A stretch of 12,478 bases of DNA from an uncultured Erysipelotrichaceae bacterium (lineage in GTDB: Bacteria > Bacillota_I > Bacilli_A > Erysipelotrichales > Coprobacillaceae): assembly GCA_900550005.1 (NCBI GenBank), contig URQL01000033.1, positions 1-12,478 on the forward strand. The letters are read 5' to 3'. The translations under genes and the position numbers were made by a program. Of the stretch, positions 7,031 to 12,478 are shown piece after piece. The notes beneath the pieces are model-generated. The model ran no database searches. It was not told the DNA's origin and was given only the letters and a program-made list of their open reading frames with translations. Numbering within the stretch: the first letter of the stretch is position 1; the number at the start of each line of letters is the position of its first letter.

Positions 7031-8218
7031 CTAACCACCCTTTCTTACTTTATCTACAAAATGTTTTATCCTTTGCATGCCTCTTTCAATATCATGATCA
7101 CTTGCAGCATAAGATAAACGAACATTATTTTTGCACATTGAACCAAAAGCATTACCTGGTATAACGGCTACGTACTCTTCTTCTAATAATCTTTTAGAAA
7201 ATGTTTCTCCATCTAACAAAGTAGAAGATACATCAATAAAGAAATAAAAAGCACCTTGTGGTTCTACGAAATCTAATTTCATTTCTTGTAATACTTGTTT
7301 TACTTTTAATCTTCTTTGGTCAAATGTTTGAATCATTTGCTTTACTTCTAATAAAGTTTGGTCTTGATTCATTGATTTTGCTAAACCAACTTGAATAAAA
7401 GTAGGTGCGCAAGTCGTTGCATATTGATGTACTTTAAGTAAATCTTGAATGATTGCATGAGGAGCACACATATAAGCTAAACGCCACCCTGTCATCGCAT
7501 AGGTTTTTGAAAAACCATTCATCATAATGGTTCTTTCTTTCATATTAGGAAAGGATGCTAAAGAAATAACTTCATGATGATCGTAAACAAGTTGATTATA
7601 AATTTCATCAGAAAAAACATATAAATCATGTTTAATAATCAGTTGAGTTAACTTTTCTAAATCATCTTTTGCATAAACAGCACCAGTTGGATTACATGGA
7701 TTGTTAATGACGATCATTTTTGTTTTACTTGTAATTGCTTTTTCAATAGCTTCTAAATCTAATTGAAAATGATTTTCACTTCTTAAAGGAATTTCCACGA
7801 ATGTACCTTCACTCATATGTACCATATTTTCATAACTTAAAAAAGCTGGCGTTAAAACAATCACTTCATCTCCTGGATTAATTAAAGCAAGCATCACATG
7901 ATTGATTGCTTCTGATCCCCCACTGGTAATTAATATTTCTTGGTCTGGATCATAGTCTACACCAGTATGTTCTTTTACACTTTTAGAGATTTCTTTTTTT
8001 AAATTTAAGTCACCGGCATTAGATCCATAATGTGTATAGTTTTCTTCAATGGCTTGAATCGTTGCCTTTTTAATTAAAGATGGTGTATTAAAATTCGGTT
8101 CACCTGTACTAAAACGAATAACGTCTTTTCCTTGCATAGCAAGTTCATTTGCTCTAGAAGTTGTTAAACGTATTTTAGATGGCTGGACCTTTTGTAATCG
8201 ATTTGCTCCTTGATACAT
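7031..8218 (-). CDS. Class I/II PLP-dependent aminotransferase (aspartate/aromatic aminotransferase-like)
   Basis: A 395-residue fold type I aminotransferase of the AspB/PatA subgroup, which transfers the amino group from an amino acid such as aspartate to 2-oxoglutarate. Landmarks are FSTGEPNFNTP (36-46), YGSNAGD (64-70), NNPCNPTGA (172-180), SDEIYNQL (203-210, with PLP-nitrogen Asp204 and Tyr207), the PLP-binding Lys238 in GFSKTYAMTGWRLAY, and Arg368 in VRLSYA, which binds the substrate carboxylate. All are intact and the length is normal. AGAGGGGG precedes the ATG by 8 nt. It is the first gene of an operon with the RpiR regulator and faces the MalY-type gene. The amino acid used cannot be decided from the sequence; aspartate, aromatic amino acids and N-acetyl-diaminopimelate precursors are all possible for this subgroup. 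Confidence 0.93.
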   Translation of the reverse strand: MYQGANRLQKVQPSKIRLTTSRANELAMQGKDVIRFSTGEPNFNTPSLIKKATIQAIEENYTHYGSNAGDLNLKKEISKSVKEHTGVDYDPDQEILITSGGSEAINHVMLALINPGDEVIVLTPAFLSYENMVHMSEGTFVEIPLRSENHFQLDLEAIEKAITSKTKMIVINNPCNPTGAVYAKDDLEKLTQLIIKHDLYVFSDEIYNQLVYDHHEVISLASFPNMKERTIMMNGFSKTYAMTGWRLAYMCAPHAIIQDLLKVHQYATTCAPTFIQVGLAKSMNQDQTLLEVKQMIQTFDQRRLKVKQVLQEMKLDFVEPQGAFYFFIDVSSTLLDGETFSKRLLEEEYVAVIPGNAFGSMCKNNVRLSYAASDHDIERGMQRIKHFVDKVRKGG

Positions 8219-8250
8219 GATCGTTCCCCCTCTTAAATCACACTATCTCT

Positions 8251-8279
8251 ATTATAAACTTAAAACAAAAAAAGTACAA
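8251..8279 (-). promoter_or_regulatory. Promoter of the aminotransferase-RpiR operon
   Basis: On the minus strand TATAAT (8251-8256) is a perfect -10; the -35 TTGTAC (8274-8279) is 17 bp away and weak. It is about 55 bp from the repeat cluster at 8335-8360. Confidence 0.6.
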
Positions 8280-8319
8280 TCCTAGATTTTTGTAAACATT
8301 TTCAACAAAATTTATCGCA

Positions 8320-8329
8320 TTCAATTGAA
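8320..8329. repeat. 10-bp perfect palindrome at the malY-side -35 box
   Basis: TTCAATTGAA reads the same on both strands and overlaps the -35 hexamer TTGAAC (8325-8330). It could be a regulator half-site pair, but so short and AT-rich a palindrome may be chance. Confidence 0.4.
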
Positions 8330-8353
8330 CTCAATTATCAATGGTGATAAAAT
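8325..8353 (+). promoter_or_regulatory. Promoter of the MalY/PatB-type gene
   Basis: The -35 TTGAAC (8325-8330), a 17-bp spacer and -10 TAAAAT (8348-8353) with a TG one base upstream of it make a strong extended -10 promoter. Its -10 is embedded in the half-site array at 8335-8360. Confidence 0.75.
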
Positions 8354-8360
8354 ATTATCA
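8335..8360. promoter_or_regulatory. Operator candidate: three alternating half-sites at 10-bp spacing
   Basis: TTATCA (8335-8340), TGATAA (8345-8350) and TTATCA (8355-8360) alternate in orientation, each separated by 4 bp. They form two overlapping inverted repeats and a 20-bp direct repeat (TTATCAATG at 8335 and 8355) covering the -10 box. A protein bound here would block RNA polymerase; the neighbouring RpiR regulator is the obvious candidate, by inference. Confidence 0.6.
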
Positions 8361-8384
8361 ATGAAATAAACGGGAGGAAAAATG

Positions 8385-9572
8385 ATGAAATATAATTTTG
8401 ATGAAATGATTGATCGTATTGGAGATGCTTACTCTTTTGCTTCAAAATGGCAAACTCCTGATTACGTATTAAATCAATTAGGTATTTATGAAAGACCAGA
8501 AAATGCAATTTGTTTAGAAACTGCTGATATGGATATTAAAGTAGCACCAGAAATTTGTGAAGATTTACATAAATTAGTCGATCATGGTATTTTTGGTTAT
8601 TCAGCTATTCCACAAAGATATCGTGACGCCGTATGCTATTGGTATAAAACACGTCAAGATTGGGAATTTAAACCAGACGATATTTACTATTTTCCTGGAA
8701 CACATGATGCCATTGCTAAATGTGTACAACGTTATACAAAACCAGGTGAAGGCGTTATCATTTTAACACCATGCTATGGATATCATAGTGATGTTGAAGG
8801 AAATGGTAGAAAATATGTGACTGTAGATATGATCAATGATGGAAATGAATATTTTACAGTCGATTATGATGCTTTTGAAAAAGCTTGTGAAGATGAAAAT
8901 AACACCATGTTTATTATGTGTCACCCTCACAATCCAACAGGACGCGTATTTAATCATGAAGAACTTACAACAATTGGCGACATTTGTCGTAAACATAATG
9001 TCTTAATCGTTTCTGATGAAGTACACTCAGACATTTTAAGAAAAGGACAAACATTCGAACCAATGATGAAAGCTTGTGGTCCTAAAGGATTAATTGCTTG
9101 TACAGCTGTTAATAAAACATTCAACTTAGCTGGACTTGCAATGACAAATGTTATTATTTGTGATCCAGATTTAAAACAAGCTTCTGAAGGATTCTATGCA
9201 ATGCCATCTCCATTTGGTATTCAAGCCGTCATTTCTGCTTATACAAAAGGTGCACCATGGGTTGATGCTTTAAATGAATACATTGATCAAACCATTGATG
9301 AATGCATCGATTACATTCATAAAAACTTACCAAAAGCACATGTATGGTGCCCAGAAGGGGGCTATTCAATCAACATTGATTTTAGTGGTTATGGTTTATC
9401 TGATGACGAAGTCATTGATAAAATCTATGTTAAAGCAGGTGTCATTATGAACTCTGGTTTATTCTTCGATGATAAACGTGGAAAACAAGTACATCGTGCT
9501 TGCTTACCATCACCTAAAAAAGTATGTTTAGAAGCATTAGAAAGAATCGCTAAAGAATTTGAAGGATGTTAA
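8385..9572 (+). CDS. MalY/PatB-family PLP-dependent enzyme (cystathionine beta-lyase or aminotransferase type)
   Basis: The product (395 residues) matches the MalY/PatB group of fold type I PLP enzymes, many of which cleave C-S bonds in cystathionine or cysteine to give pyruvate, ammonia and a thiol. Visible are FDEMIDR and SKW near the N-terminus, ETADMDI (the family's ADMD box), HGIFGYS, HPHNPTGRVF with NPTG (183-186), SDEVHSDI with Asp211 for the PLP nitrogen, and NKTFNLAGLA with Lys244 as the PLP lysine. Arg in VHRACLPSP probably binds the carboxylate. Between SKW and ADMD there is an insertion of roughly 15-20 residues compared with E. coli MalY. Two adjacent ATGs exist (8382 and 8385); GGAGG is 4 nt from the first and 7 nt from the second, so I chose the second. 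The gene is monocistronic, with its own promoter and terminator. Confidence 0.92.
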   Translation: MKYNFDEMIDRIGDAYSFASKWQTPDYVLNQLGIYERPENAICLETADMDIKVAPEICEDLHKLVDHGIFGYSAIPQRYRDAVCYWYKTRQDWEFKPDDIYYFPGTHDAIAKCVQRYTKPGEGVIILTPCYGYHSDVEGNGRKYVTVDMINDGNEYFTVDYDAFEKACEDENNTMFIMCHPHNPTGRVFNHEELTTIGDICRKHNVLIVSDEVHSDILRKGQTFEPMMKACGPKGLIACTAVNKTFNLAGLAMTNVIICDPDLKQASEGFYAMPSPFGIQAVISAYTKGAPWVDALNEYIDQTIDECIDYIHKNLPKAHVWCPEGGYSINIDFSGYGLSDDEVIDKIYVKAGVIMNSGLFFDDKRGKQVHRACLPSPKKVCLEALERIAKEFEGC

Positions 9573-9592
9573 GGAGCAAAAGCTCCTTTTTT
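9571..9592 (+). terminator. Intrinsic terminator of the MalY/PatB-type gene
   Basis: AAGGAGC (9571-9577) pairs with GCTCCTT (9582-9588) around an AAAA tetraloop, followed by T to 9592. The stem begins inside the TAA stop codon (9570-9572). Confidence 0.92.
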
Positions 9593-9594
9593 AA

Positions 9595-9624
9595 TTGCTT
9601 TAAAGGATGTGGGTATGGTAAAAT
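9595..9624 (+). promoter_or_regulatory. Promoter of the YdcF-like gene
   Basis: TTGCTT (9595-9600), an 18-bp spacer and TGG-TAAAAT (9616-9624) form a promoter with an extended -10. It starts right after the T-run of the preceding terminator. Confidence 0.6.
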
Positions 9625-9645
9625 GAAGAAAAAATTGGAGGGCCT

Positions 9646-10395
9646 ATGAAATACATTGATACAACTTTATTTATCTTATCGATCTTTTTGATTATTTATA
9701 GCATCATTTTAAATATTACTTTTGGCTTCATTTCTTTTTCTAAAGTCATATTACTTTTATCATTTTTTGTTTTGATTTATTGTTTAATTCAATTTAAAGT
9801 CCATCATCAACTTTTTAATTATCTTCCTAAAATGATTCGTACTGTCTTATACGTTCTATTCATTAGTGGATTTTGTTTATTTATCACTGTCGAAGGTATC
9901 ATTATTAAAGGAAGTTTGGAAAAAAGCAAAGAAGAAGTATCTACTATTATTGTATTAGGTGCTGGATTAAAAGGAGACGAACTCACCGCTTCTTTAAAAT
10001 ATCGTTTAGATACTTGTCTTGAATATGTCGCATTACACCCAAACGTCCAAGTTATCGTTAGTGGTGGTCAAGGAGAAGGCGAATATTTAAGTGAAGCTAA
10101 AGCGATGAAAGATTATCTTGTAGAAAATGGTATCGATGAAAATCAAATCATTGAAGAAGATCAATCAACCAGTACTTATGAAAATTTTCAATTTTCTAAA
10201 GCTTATTTAAAAGAAAACGAAAAAGTAGCCATCATTACTAATGGCTTCCATATGTCTCGAGCAAAGATGATCGCTTCTTCTTTAGGTATTAAAAATTATG
10301 GTTACAGTGCTCCAAGCCATAAGCCAACAGCCATTAATTTTTATATTCGTGAATTTTTTGCTTATATTAAAGATTATATAAAAATAGTCCGCTAA
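9646..10395 (+). CDS. YdcF/SanA-type DUF218 membrane protein
   Basis: The 249-residue protein has three predicted membrane segments (about 7-27, 32-50 and 64-86) followed by a DUF218 domain (about 98-245). The domain shows its usual marks: TIIVLGAG (100-107), a Leu-rich RLDTCLEYV helix, VIVSGGQGEGEYLSEAKAM (136-154) and STSTYEN (174-180, the conserved T-x-EN), then ITNGFHMSRAKMIA (197-210). Members such as SanA and ElyC affect envelope integrity in E. coli, but the reaction is not established, and a bound nucleotide-like ligand has only been suggested for the fold. GGAGGG precedes the ATG. It has its own promoter, and its TAA is exactly in the loop of the terminator that it shares with the convergent MATE gene. 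Confidence 0.9.
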   Translation: MKYIDTTLFILSIFLIIYSIILNITFGFISFSKVILLLSFFVLIYCLIQFKVHHQLFNYLPKMIRTVLYVLFISGFCLFITVEGIIIKGSLEKSKEEVSTIIVLGAGLKGDELTASLKYRLDTCLEYVALHPNVQVIVSGGQGEGEYLSEAKAMKDYLVENGIDENQIIEEDQSTSTYENFQFSKAYLKENEKVAIITNGFHMSRAKMIASSLGIKNYGYSAPSHKPTAINFYIREFFAYIKDYIKIVR

Positions 10396-10409
10396 TGCGG
10401 ACTATTTTT
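10380..10409. terminator. Bidirectional intrinsic terminator between the YdcF-like and MATE genes
   Basis: A perfect 13-bp stem pairs 10380-10392 with 10397-10409 (AAAAATAGTCCGC and its complement) around a TAAT loop. It works on both strands because each arm ends in five A or T. The YdcF-like stop TAA (10393-10395) is in the loop, and the MATE stop codon begins 2 bp to the right. Confidence 0.93.
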
Positions 10410-10410
10410 A

Positions 10411-11760
10411 TTAAGCTTGTTGTTTTAACTTACGACCGATCGTTAACCACATTGTAATATAACAAGCTCCTCCACCAATAAAGTTACTGATAGCTTCAGC
10501 AATAAATACTCCATTGATTCCAATACATTTAGGTAGAATAATCGTTAAAGGGGCAACAATAATGACTTTTCTAAAGATAGAAAAGAAGATCGCTTGTTTT
10601 GACTTTCCCAGACCAACAGCAACAGATTGTCCTGACATTTGAAAAGCCATCATAAAGAAACCAAAGAAATATAAATGAATAGACGTTGTTCCTTTTAAAA
10701 TAATTTCTGGATCTTGACTAAAAATACAAATAAAGAATCCAGGAAATAATGAGATAATTCCCCAAATGATAAACATCATTGAAAAGCCAGCAATAGTTAA
10801 GAACTTAATTCCAGATAATACTCTTTTATATTCTTTTGCTCCATAGTTATAACCTAGCACTGGTTGTGATGCGTTCGCAACCCCTTGTCCTGGTAAAGAA
10901 GCAATTTCACGAATTGAATTAATGATCGTCATAATGGCAATATAGGTATCCCCACCATACGTTTGTAATGTGGAATTACAAACAATGGTTACAATAGAAT
11001 TCGTAATTCCCATCATAAAACCAGCCGTTCCTAAAGAAAAGATTTGTTTTACATAATAAGGGTTTAATTTAAAATATTTTTTTCTTAATTTTAATATCGT
11101 TGTTTTTCCAGTTAAAAAATACATTGTCCATAAAGCCGAAACAAATTGGGAAATGATCGTCGCTAAAGCCGCTCCTTTAACATTCATATTAAAACCAAAG
11201 ATAAAAATAGGATCTAAAATAATGTTTAAAACAGCTCCAATCAAAACCGTGATCATCCCCATTTTCGCAAAGCCTTGACTATTAATAAAACTGTTCATTC
11301 CTAGTCCAATCAAGACAAAAATCGTTCCTATCAAATAAATCGTTAAATAATCTAAAGCATAAGGCATCGTGTATTCACTTGCGCCAAAAGCCCATAAAAT
11401 GGGTTTTCTAAAAGTAAAACCAATTACAGTAAGTAAGACACCAAAAAGAATCAATAAGGCAAAAGAATTTCCCATAATTTCTTCAGCTTCATCTAATTCC
11501 CCCTTTCCTCTGGCAATCGAACATAATGGCGAACCACCCATTCCAAATAAATTCGCAAAAGCCATAACAATAGAAATAATAGGTAAACAAATCCCTAATC
11601 CTCCCATTGCTAAAGTCGCTACATTAGGAATACGTCCAATATAAATACGATCAATAACATTGTACAAAACATTAATTAATTGTGCTACGATCATAGGTCC
11701 AGCAATGGACATGATATGTTTAGCTACACTCCCTTTTGAAAAATCATTTTTCGTTTCCAT
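10411..11760 (-). CDS. MATE-family multidrug efflux transporter, MepA-like
   Basis: This 449-residue membrane protein is a cation-coupled multidrug and toxic-compound exporter. About twelve hydrophobic segments are apparent in two similar halves, and the family marks GPMIVAQLINVLYNVIDRIYIG (Asp37 in the first helix), GMGGSPLCSIARGKGE (73-88), ILDPIFIFGF (Asp183 at 181-190) and GVANASQPVLGYNYGAKEY are intact. Its length matches MepA of Staphylococcus aureus, and as there it follows a MarR-type repressor gene. The frame is open to an ATG at 11787, but no ribosome binding site precedes that; the ATG at 11760 has AAGGGG 7 nt upstream, giving a 17-nt overlap with the marR end. Control is thus probably by that MarR protein. 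The pumped compound is unknown. Confidence 0.93.
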   Translation of the reverse strand: METKNDFSKGSVAKHIMSIAGPMIVAQLINVLYNVIDRIYIGRIPNVATLAMGGLGICLPIISIVMAFANLFGMGGSPLCSIARGKGELDEAEEIMGNSFALLILFGVLLTVIGFTFRKPILWAFGASEYTMPYALDYLTIYLIGTIFVLIGLGMNSFINSQGFAKMGMITVLIGAVLNIILDPIFIFGFNMNVKGAALATIISQFVSALWTMYFLTGKTTILKLRKKYFKLNPYYVKQIFSLGTAGFMMGITNSIVTIVCNSTLQTYGGDTYIAIMTIINSIREIASLPGQGVANASQPVLGYNYGAKEYKRVLSGIKFLTIAGFSMMFIIWGIISLFPGFFICIFSQDPEIILKGTTSIHLYFFGFFMMAFQMSGQSVAVGLGKSKQAIFFSIFRKVIIVAPLTIILPKCIGINGVFIAEAISNFIGGGACYITMWLTIGRKLKQQA

Positions 11761-12187
11761 AAATTTTCCCCTTTTCAAATGCATCATTTAATTTTTTTAA
11801 TAGTCGTAAGATTTCTACTTGTTCATTTGTTGTTAAAACATTTAAAATTTCTTGATTACTCTCTTCGCAAATTTCTTTAACTTGTTTTGCTTTATCTAAG
11901 CCTAAAGTGGTTAATTGAATCGATAATGCTCTTTTATCTTGTTTGTCATTTTTCTTTTCGATATAACCCATCTTCTCCATTTTTTTTAATAAGGTGGTTG
12001 TTGTGGATTTATCAATGATACAATAATCCCCAATTTCTTTAGCAGATAAAGACCCTTGTTCATATAAACAAAGTAAGACTTTACTTTGCCCTGGTAAAAC
12101 ATCTAACTTCGCTGTTTTTCTTGTAATCAATTTTCTTTGTTGATTAAAACACTTTAATAATTGAAAATGAAATTGTTCTTCTAACAT
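11744..12187 (-). CDS. MarR-family transcriptional regulator, MepR-like
   Basis: A 147-residue winged-helix regulator. After an N-terminal dimerisation helix come LPGQSKVLLCLYEQGSLSAKEIG (32-54), the recognition helix region DKSTTTTLLKKMEKMGYIEK (59-78) and the wing with the conserved DKR-type motif KQDKRALSIQLT (81-92), then C-terminal dimerisation helices. MarR dimers usually repress their own gene and an adjacent pump and release DNA on binding small aromatic or lipophilic compounds. The overlap with the MATE gene and the two palindromes flanking its promoter fit this exactly. GGAGGG lies 3 nt before the ATG. The length and MATE partner resemble MepR of Staphylococcus aureus; the identity of the inducer is not visible. 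Confidence 0.93.
   Translation of the reverse strand: MLEEQFHFQLLKCFNQQRKLITRKTAKLDVLPGQSKVLLCLYEQGSLSAKEIGDYCIIDKSTTTTLLKKMEKMGYIEKKNDKQDKRALSIQLTTLGLDKAKQVKEICEESNQEILNVLTTNEQVEILRLLKKLNDAFEKGKIYGNEK
11768..11773 (-). promoter_or_regulatory. Ribosome binding site deciding the MATE start
   Basis: AAGGGG lies 7 nt before the ATG at 11760 and inside the end of the marR gene. The longer alternative starting at 11787 has only A/T-rich sequence upstream. Confidence 0.7.
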
Positions 12188-12199
12188 AAACCCTCCAAT

Positions 12200-12217
12200 T
12201 AGTTTGAATACAAACTA
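12200..12217. promoter_or_regulatory. MarR operator 1, over the transcription start
   Basis: TAGTTTG (12200-12206) and CAAACTA (12211-12217) form a perfect inverted repeat with a 4-bp spacer, containing the TTG-N4-CAA core often seen in MarR-family sites. It lies directly downstream of the -10 box, covering the predicted start point. Confidence 0.75.
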
Positions 12218-12218
12218 T

Positions 12219-12246
12219 ATTCTAATCTATAATCATAAAAAGTCAA
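12219..12246 (-). promoter_or_regulatory. Promoter of the marR-MATE operon
   Basis: On the minus strand TTGACT (12241-12246), a 16-bp spacer and TAGAAT (12219-12224) form a good sigma-A promoter, placed between two copies of the TAGTTTG palindrome. Confidence 0.7.
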
Positions 12247-12247
12247 T

Positions 12248-12278
12248 AAAAAAAGATTAGTTTGTTTACAAACTAATC
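12248..12278 (-). terminator. Terminator of the right-edge gene that doubles as MarR operator 2
   Basis: GATTAGTTTG (12255-12264) and CAAACTAATC (12269-12278) are a perfect 10-bp inverted repeat with a 4-bp spacer. On the minus strand it is followed by seven T (12254-12248), so it has the form of an intrinsic terminator for the gene ending at 12277. Its inner 7 bp on each side equal operator 1, so it is also the second MarR site, 8 bp upstream of the -35 box. Confidence 0.75.
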
Positions 12279-12478
12279 ACTTAATCACAATTAATGGAAT
12301 TTGAATCTCTGTTTTAGTCATTCCAGCATGATTTCCCTTCATGGTATTTGGCTTTTTTGTATAAAACATTTTATTTGTGATCCCTACAGCGATAAAATCA
12401 CCGATAAAATCTTTAAAACAAGGATGAACTTCTCCTATACCAAAAAGTCGCTGTTGTAAAATTTCTTCATAAGAATAA
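12277..12478 (-). CDS. C-terminal end of an alkaline-phosphatase-superfamily hydrolase (phosphodiesterase/nucleotide pyrophosphatase-like), partial
   Basis: Only the last 66 codons and the TGA (12279-12277) are in the window; the 5' part lies beyond the right edge. The segment KGNHAGMTKTEIQIPLIVIK at the end matches the C-terminal G-x-HGG-x-T-x-x-E-x-x-x-P box of type I phosphodiesterase/nucleotide pyrophosphatase and related alkaline-phosphatase-fold enzymes, in which the His is a metal ligand. Upstream, CFKDFIGDFIAVGITNKMFY fits the strand-loop region before it. The usual second Gly is Ala here (GNHAG), a small departure. A general metal-dependent phosphoesterase or sulfatase is the alternative; the substrate cannot be inferred. 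The stop codon overlaps the terminator/operator hairpin shared with the marR promoter. Confidence 0.6.
   Translation of the reverse strand, partial: YSYEEILQQRLFGIGEVHPCFKDFIGDFIAVGITNKMFYTKKPNTMKGNHAGMTKTEIQIPLIVIK

Noticed and set aside
8584..8996. Two short open frames on either strand inside the MalY/PatB-type gene
   Set aside because: Both are shadows of a gene with intact PLP-enzyme motifs and have low-complexity products.
11369..11644. Plus-strand open frame of 91 codons inside the MATE gene
   Set aside because: Antisense to membrane helices; its Pro/Ile/Lys-rich product is the expected complement of a transporter sequence.
1..12478. Mobile element, CRISPR array, prophage or defence island
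   Set aside because: No transposase, integrase, spaced direct-repeat array, terminal inverted repeats or known defence domains were seen; base composition looks uniform.

Overview
The window is AT-rich, with strong AGGAGG-type ribosome binding sites, short intergenic gaps and compact intrinsic terminators. Together with the gene content (coaBC-coaX with a type III pantothenate kinase, an EstA-type esterase, a MurR/RpiR regulator, a MarR-MATE pair) this points to a low-GC Bacillota, probably a gut Erysipelotrichia/Coprobacillus-type bacterium. The phylum is a fairly safe call; the family is an inference. I see no rRNA, tRNA, CRISPR array, insertion sequence or phage gene.

Layout. Positions 1-3297 (minus) hold a three-ORF run read right to left: a TPR protein, a TPR/WG-repeat protein and a CubicO-type serine hydrolase cut by the left edge. 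The first two ORFs are in the same frame and separated by one amber codon that falls inside a TPR motif, so they look like one roughly 745-residue gene split by a nonsense change. Positions 3450-5437 (plus) carry coaBC and coaX, which overlap by 7 nt and supply successive steps of coenzyme A synthesis; a bidirectional terminator separates them from a convergent EstA-like esterase (5451-6185, minus).

Positions 6248-9572 form a divergent module. A class I aminotransferase and an RpiR-family regulator (minus, abutting stop-to-start) face a MalY/PatB-type PLP enzyme (plus) across a 166-bp region. The malY-side promoter carries three alternating TTATCA/TGATAA half-sites spaced exactly 10 bp apart over its -10 box, the best operator candidate in this module. 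A YdcF/DUF218 membrane protein follows (9646-10395, plus), then a convergent MATE efflux pump (10411-11760, minus) preceded by its MarR regulator (11744-12187). This pair resembles the mepR-mepA arrangement of Staphylococcus. The MarR promoter is flanked by two copies of a TAGTTTG-N4-CAAACTA palindrome; the upstream copy is also the stem of the terminator for the gene at the right edge, the C-terminus of an alkaline-phosphatase-superfamily protein.

All five intrinsic terminators I can see overlap the stop codon of the gene they end, two of them with the stop in the hairpin loop. The most notable items are the amber-split TPR-WG gene, the triple half-site operator in the PLP-enzyme module, the operator/terminator palindrome ahead of marR, and the stop-codon/terminator overlap. 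I did not find clear evidence of a wholly new defence or mobile system.
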